64,000 bases of DNA from Sacculina carcini (taxonomy: Eukaryota > Arthropoda > Thecostraca > Sacculinidae). Within the stretch, counting starts at the first letter, position 1. Each line of letters opens with the position of its first letter. The notes below the pieces were generated by a model, which was given only the letters and a program-made list of their open reading frames with translations, searched no databases and was not told the origin of the DNA. Location of the stretch: assembly GCA_916048095.2 (NCBI GenBank), contig OU696596.1, positions 2,937,195 to 3,001,194 on the forward strand, in the 5' to 3' direction. Of the stretch, positions 40,266-50,812 are shown piece after piece. The translations under genes and the position numbers were made by a program.

Positions 40266-41322
40266 AATTCGTGAAATGCTATCTATAAATGCCCACAAAA
40301 AGAGTGTATGCGCTCATATCTAGGACTGTTCGCAAAAAGCCGTGCAAACAGTGCATTTCGTTACTCTCACAGTGGAACAGTATAGTTTTTAGCTTTGCAA
40401 AGGGTATCCTTATGCATCACGGCACGTGCGCTCACCCATGATCCACTCTACTATTACGCACACGCGCATACATACAAGAACCCAACCCAAGACATGATCG
40501 AATGGACAATACACCAATACCATCTGGTGGACGGGCATGGGTCAATGAACTGGCCAGCTGTCTTCTGCATCAAGCGCGTGCGTTTTCATTGCATGAACGT
40601 CGATTGCGTCTTCGTTTTTGGCACCAAAATGAGAATGATTGCAGCTGTGTGTGTACTCGGTATTGTGTTGTTGGCGTGTTAGCAGTCAATTGGCAAGCTC
40701 TACATTTGTCGCAAGGTGCACAGGTATGTTTTCTATATTCCTGTATTCATTAATTCAAAAGGAATCAATTACGAAAAAAGTTTGCATTAAGCCAGTGTCA
40801 AAATGGGTAGTTACGAAAAAGGTTCCTGGAGAATGAATGTCATATATACGTCTGAAAATATCTTCCGGGCGATGAAATTTCGCATCGTAATGCCAGGCTA
40901 GATTAGATTCAAGGTATACCCCCCGATAACTTGACTTGGCGAAGGATAAGACAAATACTGTAAATCCCGGCCATTAAACCAGAATTTTGTTCCAAAATTG
41001 TACTCCATATTTTAGATGATGGGCTTAATATCTAGAGTTATATAAGGTCAAAACACTTATTCTACCAAAGTTGTATTCATCCATAGGAACCAGATGTAAT
41101 ACATGATGTAATATATCAATCATAATAAGGTACAAATATGTGCAAAAGCTTGATGAAGAACGTAAATTAACACGTAAATGATAGGAAGTAACATATTTTT
41201 CAACAAATTGTATATAGGATCAAATTCAGTTTTTAACAAATACTACCAGATAAAAGTTTATATTTTGGGTTGACTTAATTTAGCGTACTACTAAAAGCCG
41301 AATATTTATGATTATTGATGAT
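40266..41322. other. Intergenic sequence left of element D
   Basis: No gene or RNA recognised. Short frames at 40395-40836 resemble nothing I know. Confidence 0.4.
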
Positions 41323-41327
41323 ATTAT

Positions 41328-41748
41328 TGTAGTAGACGAGCTGCAGTGTTTCGCGAACGACACGTTTGACTCGACTGAAATGCTCAGCTGAGTCTTGTTG
41401 AGGGGCGGAGCTAGATGATGACGTCAGTTGGAGAGCGCGTGCGGAATAACTGGGAACGAATCGGGTGGCGCGCGTGAGTGCGTGGAATTGGCGGGCAGTG
41501 GGAATTCGGAGCGTGTCGGTGTATGTGTTGTTGTGGTATCTGTAAGCGTACGTTGAGAGCGGATTGTGAGTTTGTGCTCGTTGCATTTGAGACGTCTACT
41601 TATTGGTGCTGTCGGTGAGATTGTGTTTATTTGTTTTTCTTCGTCAGCATTTGAATATTGTTGCTTCAATTTGTTCTGCCTACCGCTTTATTGGGTTCTC
41701 TCAATAAATTATTTCTGCACTGTCAACTGGGTGTATTGCTGTGTTACA
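41328..41748 (+). repeat. 5' LTR of element D
   Basis: TGTAGTAGACG...GTGTTACA, with a CRE-like TGACGTCA (41419-41426) and an AATAAA near 41703. Confidence 0.96.
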
Positions 41749-41760
41749 AGCTATTTCGGC
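41749..41760 (+). promoter_or_regulatory. Primer-binding site of element D, complement of tRNA-Phe 5' end
   Basis: AGCTATTTCGGC directly after the LTR, identical to element B although the flanks differ. It is the reverse complement of tRNA-Phe nt 1-12 as known from fly and human. The gag ATG is seven bases downstream. Confidence 0.6.
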
Positions 41761-41766
41761 GCAGCA

Positions 41767-42495
41767 ATGGCAAATGTAAAACTGAGTGATGTTTTACAGC
41801 CGTATGATGGACATGGAGATATTGTGCAATGGCTCAATAAAGTGGAATTGGTCGCGTCTCTGAAGGGGATCGATGATTTGTCTACCATTGTCCCGCTGTT
41901 TCTTGAAGGCTCAGCGTTCAGTGTGTATATGGAAATGGCAGAGGATGATAAAAAAGATATGAATGCGATAAAGAAGGTGTTGAACGACGCTTTTGCAGTA
42001 AATAGTTTTGTTGCGTACGAAAAGTTTATATCGTGCAAGTGGAACAAGGGAGTTTCAGTCGATGTGTATCTGTCTGAATTACGCAAACTTGCCAAGCTCG
42101 CTGGAGTTGAGAGTGAAGAGTTACTAAAGAAGGCGTTTGTAGTGGGATTACCGAATGAAGTATCGAAAGAAATCAGAGCCCTCACTAAAGTCGACTCACT
42201 GGATTTGCCCACTATTTTGCAACGAGTGAGAGCGCTCGTTGCCGAGGGAAGTGATGTGTGTATGGTTTCATCAGAGGGACGGCGTTCAGTGCGACCACAA
42301 TTTCGCGAAAATAAAGCCAAAGGAATCTCTTGTTTTAACTGTGGCGGCTCTCACATAGCCCGTTTTTGCAATGTGCCCAGAAATGTGACATGCTGGAACT
42401 GTGGTAAAAATGGCCACATATCACGATTTTGTCGCGAGCAGGGAAACGGAAGCGGGAGAACGTCTGCGCCGGAAGTTCTCCCGTCGGAACAATGA
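41767..42495 (+). CDS. Element D gag
   Basis: 242 codons from ATG 41767 (MANVKLSDVLQPYDGHGDIV) to TGA 42493-42495. The capsid-like helical region (about residues 1-160) is followed by two zinc knuckles of CCHC type, CFNCGGSHIARFC and CWNCGKNGHISRFC (about residues 188-220). Role: capsid assembly and RNA packaging in the cytoplasm. The start is only seven bases from the primer-binding site, so there is almost no leader. The 3' end overlaps pol by 67 nt in the -1 frame. Confidence 0.92.
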   Translation: MANVKLSDVLQPYDGHGDIVQWLNKVELVASLKGIDDLSTIVPLFLEGSAFSVYMEMAEDDKKDMNAIKKVLNDAFAVNSFVAYEKFISCKWNKGVSVDVYLSELRKLAKLAGVESEELLKKAFVVGLPNEVSKEIRALTKVDSLDLPTILQRVRALVAEGSDVCMVSSEGRRSVRPQFRENKAKGISCFNCGGSHIARFCNVPRNVTCWNCGKNGHISRFCREQGNGSGRTSAPEVLPSEQ

Positions 42496-45338
42496 TGGCG
42501 CTGCCGATAATCGACGTTGAAGTGAACGGATTTTGCGTGCGTGGCCTGATTGACACAGGCTGTACGAAAACGATTGTGTTGTGTAGATTTTGTGATCAAT
42601 GTGCAGGGTGTTGTTCTGTGTTAGCAGTTGACGGAAGCCGAGTAGATTGTTTGGGCTATGCTGATGTTGATCTGAAAGTCGGTGGTATTTCTTCTCGCGT
42701 CAATTGTATTGTTGCATCGAAGTTGTTTGACGGACTGTCGGTTATTCTCGGTGTCGATGTGATAAATGCACTTGGAGGGGTGATTATCAAGCCCGGTGGT
42801 GTGGAGTTTCTAAGTACAGCGAAAAGTTTGAATGAGACCGTTTCCAGGGTGGATCATACGTGCGCTATCGCGGACTCGACGCTGCCACGTACAGATGAAT
42901 ACAGGTGTCAAAGGCAGAGACCGTGTACGGCCGAAATCAATGATACAGATTTTTGTGCCGTGTTCGATGGGGATGTATGGACGGTATCGTGGAAATGGAA
43001 AGAATACCCGCCAGTCCTTAGGAACACGGTGGATCAATACGACAAAAAATTATCTCCAGAGAGTTCAAAAATGTTCGAGTCAGCTATCGAGGAATGGATA
43101 GAGAGCGGCTGGTTACGACCTTGGTACGGAGATGCGGGAGGTACGTTACCTCTTCTCCCCGTTGAGCAACTTAACAAAAACAAAGTCCGCCCAGTTTTGG
43201 ACTACCGAGAATTAAATGAATATGTTCAAAATCACCCGGGACATGACGTGAGCGTATGTGATGAGACGATAAGAATCTGGCGGAGACGTCGAGGGCCACA
43301 GAAGCTAGTCGACCTAAAATCTGCTTATTTACAAATTCGAGTGGATAAGCGATTGTGGAGCTTTCAGCTGGTGAGATACAAGAACAAATTATATTGTCTC
43401 ACTCGGCTGGGCTTCGGACTCTCTTCTGCTCCCAGGATAATGACAAAGATTGTGAGATGGGTGTTGCAGCGTGATGATACGATATGCCGAGCTACCGATA
43501 GCTATATCGATGACATCATTGTCGATGAAAGTATAATATCTGCGGATAAGGTGGTGGAACATTTGAGAACATTTGGTTTAGTTGCAAAAACACCTGAAAC
43601 CATCGACGGTGGTCGCGTGCTTGGGCTAACTTTGAGTCACGGAAGCGACGGGGGGTTGAATTTTAGTCGAGGAAACGATCTACCGGGTGTTTCTATGGAG
43701 GATGGCGTCACAAAAAGGGATTTATTTTCGATGTGTGGCAAGCTCACAGGACACTATCCAATTGGCGGATGGTTAAGGATTGCGTGTAGCTTTGTTAAAA
43801 GGATGTGTGACGTGCCTCGATGGGATGACGCTGTTGATGAAAGAACTCTCAGTGTATTGGTGGATATTGTTCAACGTGTGCGTGCTGCTGATCCCGTTAA
43901 AGGACGCTGGTCGGTCTCAGGTACGAAGAAGTGCAAGGTTTGGTGTGACGCCAGTTCCATAGGGTTGGGCGTTGCTGTTGAAATTGAAGAGCACATCGTC
44001 GAGGATGCAGCTTGGCTGCGTAAAAAATCTGATAAGCTTCACATAAACGTTGCGGAACTGGATGCGGTTGTTAAAGGAGTGAATCTCGCTCTCAAGTGGG
44101 GAGTGCGTGAAATACTAATATTGACCGATTCAGCTACAGTAGTTTGGTGGTTGCGAAGTGTGATAAATGACAGACGAGTCCGCGGTGGTGGGACAGCCGA
44201 GTTGCTGGTTAAACGGAGACTCTCAGTGATCAAGCACCTTGTTGAGGAATATGAGTTGGAGCTCTCAGTTGACTTCATTAGATCAGAACAGAATAAAGCC
44301 GATAGTCTCACCAGGGTGGCGGATAACTGGTTGAAAGTTGCTGATGCTCAGCCTGAGGAAGTATGTGGAGTTTCGATCGGCGAAATACATGGACAGCACC
44401 ACTTCGGTGTGGATAGGACTCTGGGATTAGCACGTATGGTCGACTCGACAATCAGTCGCAGTGAAGTTGAGGAGTGTGTTCGATGCTGCATAAAATGCCG
44501 AAGTGTGGATCCAGCTCCGGTCAGTCATGAAGAGGGCTCCGTGGCAGTGAGCACGAACTGGACTAGGGTGGCGGTAGACACTACACATTATGGCGGTAAA
44601 TGCTACATGACACTAATAGACTGCGGTCCATCCCGTTTTGCTATTTGGAAGGAAGTACGTTCGGAAAATGCGACGGAAATTGTCAAGATACTCGATGAAG
44701 TATTCAGAGAACGTGGACCTGTCAGTGAATTGCTCTCGGATAATGGCTCAGGGTTTAGATCTTATCCAGTCGCAGCTCTATGTCGGCAATGGAATGTGGT
44801 TCAGTTATTCCGATGTGCCTACCGGCCGGAGGGTAATGGTATTATAGAGCGACAGCACAGAACGATTAAACGCATGGCACAACGTAGCAGTTCCTGCCCT
44901 CTACGTATGGTTTTCTGGTACAATCTCGCTCCGCGGAAGGGGATACATGAATCGTCAGCTCCCAGTCGAGAGCTATTCTCATATAAATGGCGGCATCCTT
45001 CTGTAAAGGTTATACAGTCAACACCAACGGCCGATCGGACGGAGTATTCAGTAGGAGACGACGTGTTGGTCAAACCTCCGGACGCTAAATGTACATCGAC
45101 GTGGAGACGAGGTCGAGTAACGAAAGTAAGCTCGGCAAATAACATTGAAGTCAATGGTGTTCCGAGACATCCTCTGGACATACGAAGGTTGTTCAGAGAA
45201 AGCTTGGACGAAACTTCCGAGGAAACATCCGACGACGGTGAGGAACCTGATGAGCAGCACACAAGTGGGTCGGCTACACGTAGAACGTCGTCGAGATCGA
45301 GAAGACCTCCGAAGTGGCTGGAGGATTACGTTACGTGA
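42429..45338 (+). CDS. Element D pol: protease-RT-RNase H-integrase
   Basis: Open over 969 codons to TGA 45336-45338; translated by -1 frameshift from gag, so the true first pol codon is near 42447. Domains by residue of this frame: protease LIDTGCTKTIV (about 40-50), RT with VRPVLDYREL (about 253) and YIDDIIV (about 358), RNase H with VWCDAS (about 504), HINVAELDAV and TDSATV, integrase HHCC (HGQHH...CVRCCIKC, about 653-685) and core Asp (VAVDTT, about 714), Asp (LSDNGSGF, about 770) and Glu (GNGIIERQH, about 803). The C terminus RRPPKWLEDYV is like those of A and B. No stops or missing key residues were seen. Confidence 0.94.
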   Translation: MSRAGKRKRENVCAGSSPVGTMMALPIIDVEVNGFCVRGLIDTGCTKTIVLCRFCDQCAGCCSVLAVDGSRVDCLGYADVDLKVGGISSRVNCIVASKLFDGLSVILGVDVINALGGVIIKPGGVEFLSTAKSLNETVSRVDHTCAIADSTLPRTDEYRCQRQRPCTAEINDTDFCAVFDGDVWTVSWKWKEYPPVLRNTVDQYDKKLSPESSKMFESAIEEWIESGWLRPWYGDAGGTLPLLPVEQLNKNKVRPVLDYRELNEYVQNHPGHDVSVCDETIRIWRRRRGPQKLVDLKSAYLQIRVDKRLWSFQLVRYKNKLYCLTRLGFGLSSAPRIMTKIVRWVLQRDDTICRATDSYIDDIIVDESIISADKVVEHLRTFGLVAKTPETIDGGRVLGLTLSHGSDGGLNFSRGNDLPGVSMEDGVTKRDLFSMCGKLTGHYPIGGWLRIACSFVKRMCDVPRWDDAVDERTLSVLVDIVQRVRAADPVKGRWSVSGTKKCKVWCDASSIGLGVAVEIEEHIVEDAAWLRKKSDKLHINVAELDAVVKGVNLALKWGVREILILTDSATVVWWLRSVINDRRVRGGGTAELLVKRRLSVIKHLVEEYELELSVDFIRSEQNKADSLTRVADNWLKVADAQPEEVCGVSIGEIHGQHHFGVDRTLGLARMVDSTISRSEVEECVRCCIKCRSVDPAPVSHEEGSVAVSTNWTRVAVDTTHYGGKCYMTLIDCGPSRFAIWKEVRSENATEIVKILDEVFRERGPVSELLSDNGSGFRSYPVAALCRQWNVVQLFRCAYRPEGNGIIERQHRTIKRMAQRSSSCPLRMVFWYNLAPRKGIHESSAPSRELFSYKWRHPSVKVIQSTPTADRTEYSVGDDVLVKPPDAKCTSTWRRGRVTKVSSANNIEVNGVPRHPLDIRRLFRESLDETSEETSDDGEEPDEQHTSGSATRRTSSRSRRPPKWLEDYVT
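42441..42483 (+). promoter_or_regulatory. -1 ribosomal frameshift signal of element D
   Basis: Heptamer GGGAAAC (42441-42447) is in the correct G GGA AAC register of gag. A 5-nt spacer follows (42448-42452), then a perfect 9-bp stem, CGGGAGAAC (42453-42461) with GTTCTCCCG (42475-42483), and a 13-nt loop. All lie inside the gag/pol overlap. Confidence 0.88.
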
Positions 45339-45374
45339 GAGATAGGCTAGTGATGACAGGTCATCATGGAGGGG

Positions 45375-45795
45375 TGTAGTAGACGAGCTGCAGTGTTTCG
45401 CGAACGACACGTTTGACTCGACTGAAATGCTCAGCTGAGTCTTGTTGAGGGGCGGAGCTAGATGATGACGTCAGTTGGAGAGCGCGTGCGGAATAACTGG
45501 GAACGAATCGGGTGGCGCGCGTGAGTGCGTGGAATTGGCGGGCAGTGGGAATTCGGAGCGTGTCGGTGTATGTGTTGTTGTGGTATCTGTAAGCGTACGT
45601 TGAGAGCGGATTGTGAGTTTGTGCTCGTTGCATTTGAGACGTCTACTTATTGGTGCTGTCGGTGAGATTGTGTTTATTTGTTTTTCTTCGTCAGCATTTG
45701 AATATTGTTGCTTCAATTTGTTCTGCCTACCGCTTTATTGGGTTCTCTCAATAAATTATTTCTGCACTGTCAACTGGGTGTATTGCTGTGTTACA
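45375..45795 (+). repeat. 3' LTR of element D
   Basis: Apparently identical to 41328-41748; CRE-like site at 45466-45473. Confidence 0.96.
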
Positions 45796-45800
45796 ATTAT

Positions 45801-46395
45801 GGATGATTATTCCAGTGGTTTATGAGGGTAATCATGCCTACCAGTTTGGACGCGAATATCCGCTCATTCATCTCTCTCACTGTGTCATCAATATCACCTG
45901 TGTGTGCGTATCTTATTGTTTACCAACAAGGTCATCTAGCAGCGATGTATGCTAGGTTGAAATTGCCCACGCACATCTCTTGTAGTTATGCAATGACAGG
46001 AGCGTAGATACTAGGGAATGTAGGGTGTGTCACCCCAATTTCGGGATTTTCACCCGATGATTATTTCCCGAATGTGCATGTCCCTATGAGCAAAATTAAA
46101 CAAAAGTGATCTGCCAAGATAGTAGTTGAAGACGTAGTTACCCCACTGATTAAGTAACAATACATGTTTTTGAAAATTTCATAAATATGAGCAAGAGTGA
46201 TATCGTACTGTGCTACTAAGCATAGATAATACCTTGAGCTGAGTTTTCCTTTCATGCCATTTTATTTCATCCATAACATGTAGCCATCTCTTCAAGTAGC
46301 GGTTCCAAACGTTATTTTTACGCTGCTCGGGTCAAGTTTTATGTATATTTTTGGATGATTACTTATAAATTACTAATAAAATTGTGCTCACCATT
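45801..46395. other. Spacer between elements D and G
   Basis: Non-coding. GACAGGAGCGTAGATACTAG at about 46000 resembles the start of hAT terminal repeats and could be the left end of the hAT element that G interrupts. No matching right end was established. Confidence 0.4.
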
Positions 46396-46400
46396 ATAAC

Positions 46401-46539
46401 TGTTGTATATTCCATTTACATTAGCGCTGACATGAGCTGCGCCCTTTATGTCTAATATTTGTCTCTTATTGTTTAGTTGTGTACATGCGGTGTTATGAGC
46501 TTAATAAAGCCCATGTTTTGGTTGAATACTTTCTTCACA
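46401..46539 (+). repeat. 5' LTR of element G
   Basis: TGTTGTATATTCC...CTTCACA; contains ATGAGCTTAATAAA (46495-46508), which also includes AATAAA. Confidence 0.95.
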
Positions 46540-46540
46540 A

Positions 46541-46554
46541 TTTATTAAGCTCAT
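46541..46554 (+). promoter_or_regulatory. Candidate self-priming site of element G
   Basis: TTTATTAAGCTCAT starts one base after the LTR and is fully complementary to 46495-46508 in the LTR. In Tf1-type elements the RNA 5' end folds back on such a site to prime reverse transcription. Confidence 0.65.
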
Positions 46555-46603
46555 TATTATGGAATAATCATCGACCAGTAAGTAAATCAATCATTCATCC
46601 AGT

Positions 46604-49600
46604 ATGGAAAAACTGCTTTGTCCGGACAAACTAACTGTTGATCCTTCCTCGGAGAATGCTGAGAAAGAATTCAAATACTGGAAGCGAACCTTCGATAATT
46701 TTCTCGATGAGTGTGGTGAAAATGCTCCAGATAAGCTCAGGTGTCTTGTCAAGTATGTTTCGTCGAATGTGTATGAAAACATTGCCGATTGCGTGGACTA
46801 TAAGGAGGCAATTTCTATGCTTGAGAAGCTCTACATGCGTAAGAAAAATGTCATTTTTGCCCGTCACCTGCTTGTCACACATAAACAACAGTCAGATGAA
46901 AGTATCGATGATTTTTTCTCGGATTTACTTCGCCTCAGCAAGGCTTGTGAACTTTGTGCTGTTTCAGCTGAAGAATACAGGAGAGAATTAGTCCGCGATG
47001 CGTTCATAAGTGGTCTCCAATCTAATGAAATACGTCAGCGACTTTTAGAGCGTGATGGAATCACAATGAATGAGGCTTTTGATATTGCGCGATCTCTGGA
47101 TATGGCTCGCAAAAACGCGTGTGCTTACAATCATTCAGACCACACTGTTGCGGCCACTCGTGACACTTCCAGGGATAATCATGAGTTATCTAACGATGTC
47201 GTAGCGAGGGACGAGCAGGACGCGAATTCCTCCAGTCTTGCTGCAGTGTCTCAGTCTAAGAGGTGCTGGTACTGTGGAGGCGCTATGCATGCTAGAGGGA
47301 AATGTCCGGCTCGCAACAGCGAATGTTCAGCTTGCCACAAGAAGGGACATTGGGCAAAAATGTGCCGCACAAAAATGAAATCTCAAGGAGCTGTGGCAGC
47401 TACAGTTGAACGTGGATCGCTATGCGCTTTATCTGCTGTTCCTGGTCTTGCTGCCTCTACTGTCTCCGTCACAGTGGATGGGTTTCGAGCATCAGCATTG
47501 GTTGACTCTGCAAGTTCAGGTAGCTTCGTTGATTCTAGACTAGCTGACATACTCAATCTCAAGATTTTTCCGTCAAATAAGACAATTACGTTAGCTTCAA
47601 CTTCCAACGAAGTGACGATAAAAGGTCATTGTTATACGAAGCTCGTCATGAATGGCAGAGTATATGACAAAACACGACTAGAAGTGATTGATGATTTGTG
47701 TGTTGACATAATACTTGGCCTAGATTTTCAACAACGTCATGAGGCTGTGCATTTCCAGTTCGATGGTCCAGAACCTACACTTCATGTCAATTCGAAGGAG
47801 AGTCGTCAAGTTTGCAGTCTCGCTGTCGCCAAACTTCCGGAACCACAACTTTTCTGCAACTTGCAGCCGAACATTAAACCTATTGCGACTAAATCTCGAC
47901 AGTTCAGTCCACAAGATAAGGTATTCATAGAGGAAGAGATTAACAACTTGCTCTCAAGTGACATAATCGAGCCCAGCACGTCACCCTGGAGAGCCCAGGT
48001 GGTGGTGACCAAAGGAAAGCATAAGAAGAGAATGTGCATTGATTATTCTAACACTATCAATATATATACCAGTGCGGATGCGTATCCTTTGCCTAAAATC
48101 GATGATATTATAATAAATCTTGCTACTTACCGCGTGTTTTCAACTTTTGACTTGAAGAGTGCCTATCATCAGGTGGCTATTAACCAAGCAGACGGACCGT
48201 ACACTGCTTTTGAGGCAAATGGGAAGTTGTATCAGTTCAAGCGGATACCATTTGGGATCACTAATGGTGTTGCGGCTTTCCAGCGCGCAATGGACAGTTT
48301 CGTAGAACAGGAAGGGTTAGATAATACGTTCGTATATCTGGACAATATAACCATAGCTGGCAAGGATCAGAGAGAACACGATATGAACGTGAATAAATTC
48401 ATAGAAGCTGCCAAACGTCGTCATTTGACACTTAATCACAAAAAGTTCATCATCTCATCATCAAATATCAACATTCTGGGATATGAAATTTGCAATGGAT
48501 TGATAAAACCAGATAAGGAGCGTTTACAGCCCCTCATTCAGCTCAGCGCTCCCACAAATAAGCAAGAGTTGAAGAGGATACTGGGAATGTTCTCGTACTA
48601 CGCTAAATGGATCCCACAATTCTCAGACATAGTTCAACCTCTCTTGACGGTAGAAACTTTTCCGATGAATTCAGAAGCACAGCTGGCATTCTCTTCCATC
48701 AAACAAAAGTTGATCAAGGCGATGCTGGTTGCACCTGACTTTGGAATTCCGTTCGTTGTAGAGACTGACGCGTCGGATGTCGCCATTTCAGCAACTTTAA
48801 ATCAAAGTGGTCGGCCTGTTGCTTTCATGTCTAGGACGCTTAACACCAATGAACGAATGTACCCAGCAGTAGAGAAAGAGGCGACCGCCGTAATTGAGGC
48901 GGTACGAAAATGGCGTCATTTCTTATCAAGCAACAAATTCACTATCGTCACTGACCAGCGCTCCGTTGCTTTCATGTTCGACAGTAGAAAACGTTCAAAA
49001 ATAAAGAACGATAAAATTCAAGGATGGCGGATGGAACTAGCAAACTACTGCTACCAGATTAAATATCGTCCTGGCAAACTGAACGTTGCACCGGATGCTC
49101 TCAGTCGAGTGTGCTGTGGAATGTCTCACACATTGTCACTCCCTCAAATACATACCGAACTGTGTCATCCCGGCGTAACACGAATGTTGCACTACGTTAG
49201 AACGAAACATCTTCCATTTTCGACTAGTGATGTGAAAACTCTGTGTTCATCTTGCCGAATTTGGTCGGAAGTGAAGCCTCGGTTTGCCAGGGTTCCTGCA
49301 GGAACGCTTGTTTCAGCCACTAAGCCAATGGACCGACTCAGTGTTGACTTCAAGGGACCGTTGCCTTCCAAGAGCAACAACAAGTATATATTTGTCGCGG
49401 TTGATTAATACTCCCGGTACCCTTTCGCTTTTCCGTGCAAAGACACCTCCTCGTCGACAGTCATCCGTTGTTTAGAAGAGATATTCTCACTTTTCGGAAC
49501 ACCTGCGTTTGTCCATTCAGACAGAGGACTTGGGTTCATGTCTCAAGATGTTAGAAATTACTTACTGCAACAAGGCGTGACATCAAGCAAGTCGACGCCA

Positions 49601-50290
49601 TACCATCCGCAAGGTAATTCCCACGTAGAGAGAGTTAACGGCATTGTGTGGAAATCGGTGAAACTAGCGCTTCGTTCAACAGGCTTACCTGATACCCACT
49701 GGGAACAAGTGCTACCACGTGCACTGCATTGTATACGCTCCCTCCTCTGTACGTCGACGAACTGCACACCACACGAGCGGATGTTCAATTACGAAAGGCG
49801 TTCATCTATTGGAAAATCGTTGCCAACTTGGCTGACTCGCCCGGGACCAGTTCTACTGCGAAATTTCGTCCGTAACAACAAAGATGAGAATTTGGTGCGC
49901 AAAGTGGAGCTGTTGGACTCAAATCCAATGTATGCCCACATACGATATCCTGACGGTCGCGAGTCTTCGGTCTCCTTAAGAGATATAGCTCCATATCCTA
50001 CTGATAACGCTACTCCTATCGGTGCAGACCGGACACGCGTCGCTGAAGTAAACAGTGATACAGTGTCTGAAGATCTATCACATTGGCCGAGAGAGACTAC
50101 GGCAGAATCAACGAATGGCGTTGAAAACGGAATCGAAACACGGTCATGTTTATCTCAATCACATGAACTTGAGTGTGTTGGAGAACCTGTATGTACGCCT
50201 TCTATGTTGTCACCTCAAACTTCGCCTCCACCTCGTCGTGGTCTTCGTGTACGGAGACCTCCAGATCGTTATTCTCCTCCTCGATTTTAA
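46604..50290 (+). pseudogene. Element G gag-pol, one stop and an altered RT active site
   Basis: ATG 46604 (MEKLLCPDKL). Capsid-like region, zinc knuckles CWYCGGAMHARGKC and CSACHKKGHWAKMC (about 47265-47375), protease LVDSASSGSFV (DSA in place of the usual DSG/DTG). RT reads YLDNI (about 48335) where the YxDD pair is needed, so the second Asp is Asn. RNase H VETDAS (about 48765). HHCC integrase follows. A TAA at 49406-49408 lies early in the integrase core; the frame then continues to 50288 with SDRG and QGNSHVERVNG. If these are not sequencing errors, the copy is inactive. Confidence 0.88.
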
Positions 50291-50339
50291 TTATTTTAAC
50301 GTATTGTTATATTGTTGCCTTGTTCTAAGAGGTGGAGAA

Positions 50340-50478
50340 TGTTGTATATTCCATTTACATTAGCGCTGACATGAGCTGCGCCCTTTATGTCTAATATTTG
50401 TCTCTTATTGTTTAGTTGTGTACATGCGGTGTTATGAGCTTAATAAAGCCCATGTTTTGGTTGAGTACTTTCTTCACA
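50340..50478 (+). repeat. 3' LTR of element G
   Basis: Pairs with 46401-46539; followed by ATAAC. Confidence 0.95.
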
Positions 50479-50656
50479 ATAACATAAGTTTTTCGTTCAC
50501 AATGTTTGCCTGCAGATTTCGGTGTGAGCATTGGAAATGTCTGAGAGTGGTGGTAAAAGAGCGGACATAAGAACATATTTCGGAACCTCTGTGTCGAATA
50601 ATGATAAGTCCCGAAATGAATCTAGGACCAGTTTTCTCGCTGCTAAAAGTAATAGT

Positions 50657-50812
50657 GAAGCTGCTGAGCCCAATCAAATGGCAATGGGGGACAGTGATGG
50701 TACATCAGCTGAAGCTGCTGAGCCAAATCAAATGGCAATGGTGCACAGTGCGAGTACATCAGTTGAAGCTGCTGAGCCCAATCAAATGGCAATGGTGCAC
50801 AGTGCTGGCATA
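50657..50812 (+). repeat. 54-bp x3 coding tandem repeat in hAT exon 1
   Basis: Three units, each encoding EAAEPNQMAM plus eight variable residues; in-frame and slightly diverged. Confidence 0.92.

Larger units (their letters stand above)
41323..45800 (+). mobile_element. Element D: apparently intact LTR retrotransposon
   Basis: LTRs 41328-41748 and 45375-45795 (421 bp) appear identical and are flanked by ATTAT duplications (41323-41327, 45796-45800). Gag and pol are both open, overlapping in the -1 frame with a frameshift signal. Protease, RT, RNase H and integrase catalytic residues are present; there is no envelope gene. The polypurine tract is CATGGAGGGG (about 45365-45374). The RT/RNase H type (HINVAELDAV) matches A and B rather than C, E, F or G. 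Identical LTRs imply very recent insertion. Confidence 0.95.
46396..50483 (+). mobile_element. Element G: Ty3/Gypsy LTR retrotransposon, near-intact but defective
   Basis: Short LTRs 46401-46539 and 50340-50478 (139 bp, one difference) are flanked by ATAAC duplications. There is no TGG primer site after the LTR; instead TTTATTAAGCTCAT (46541-46554) is the exact complement of LTR bases 46495-46508. One long gag-pol frame, broken by a single TAA. It lies just upstream of the hAT coding region in the same orientation. Confidence 0.93.

Noticed and set aside
40395..40836. Overlapping short ORFs right of the M4 repeat
   Set aside because: No recognisable domain, and three frames are open at once over CA-rich sequence.
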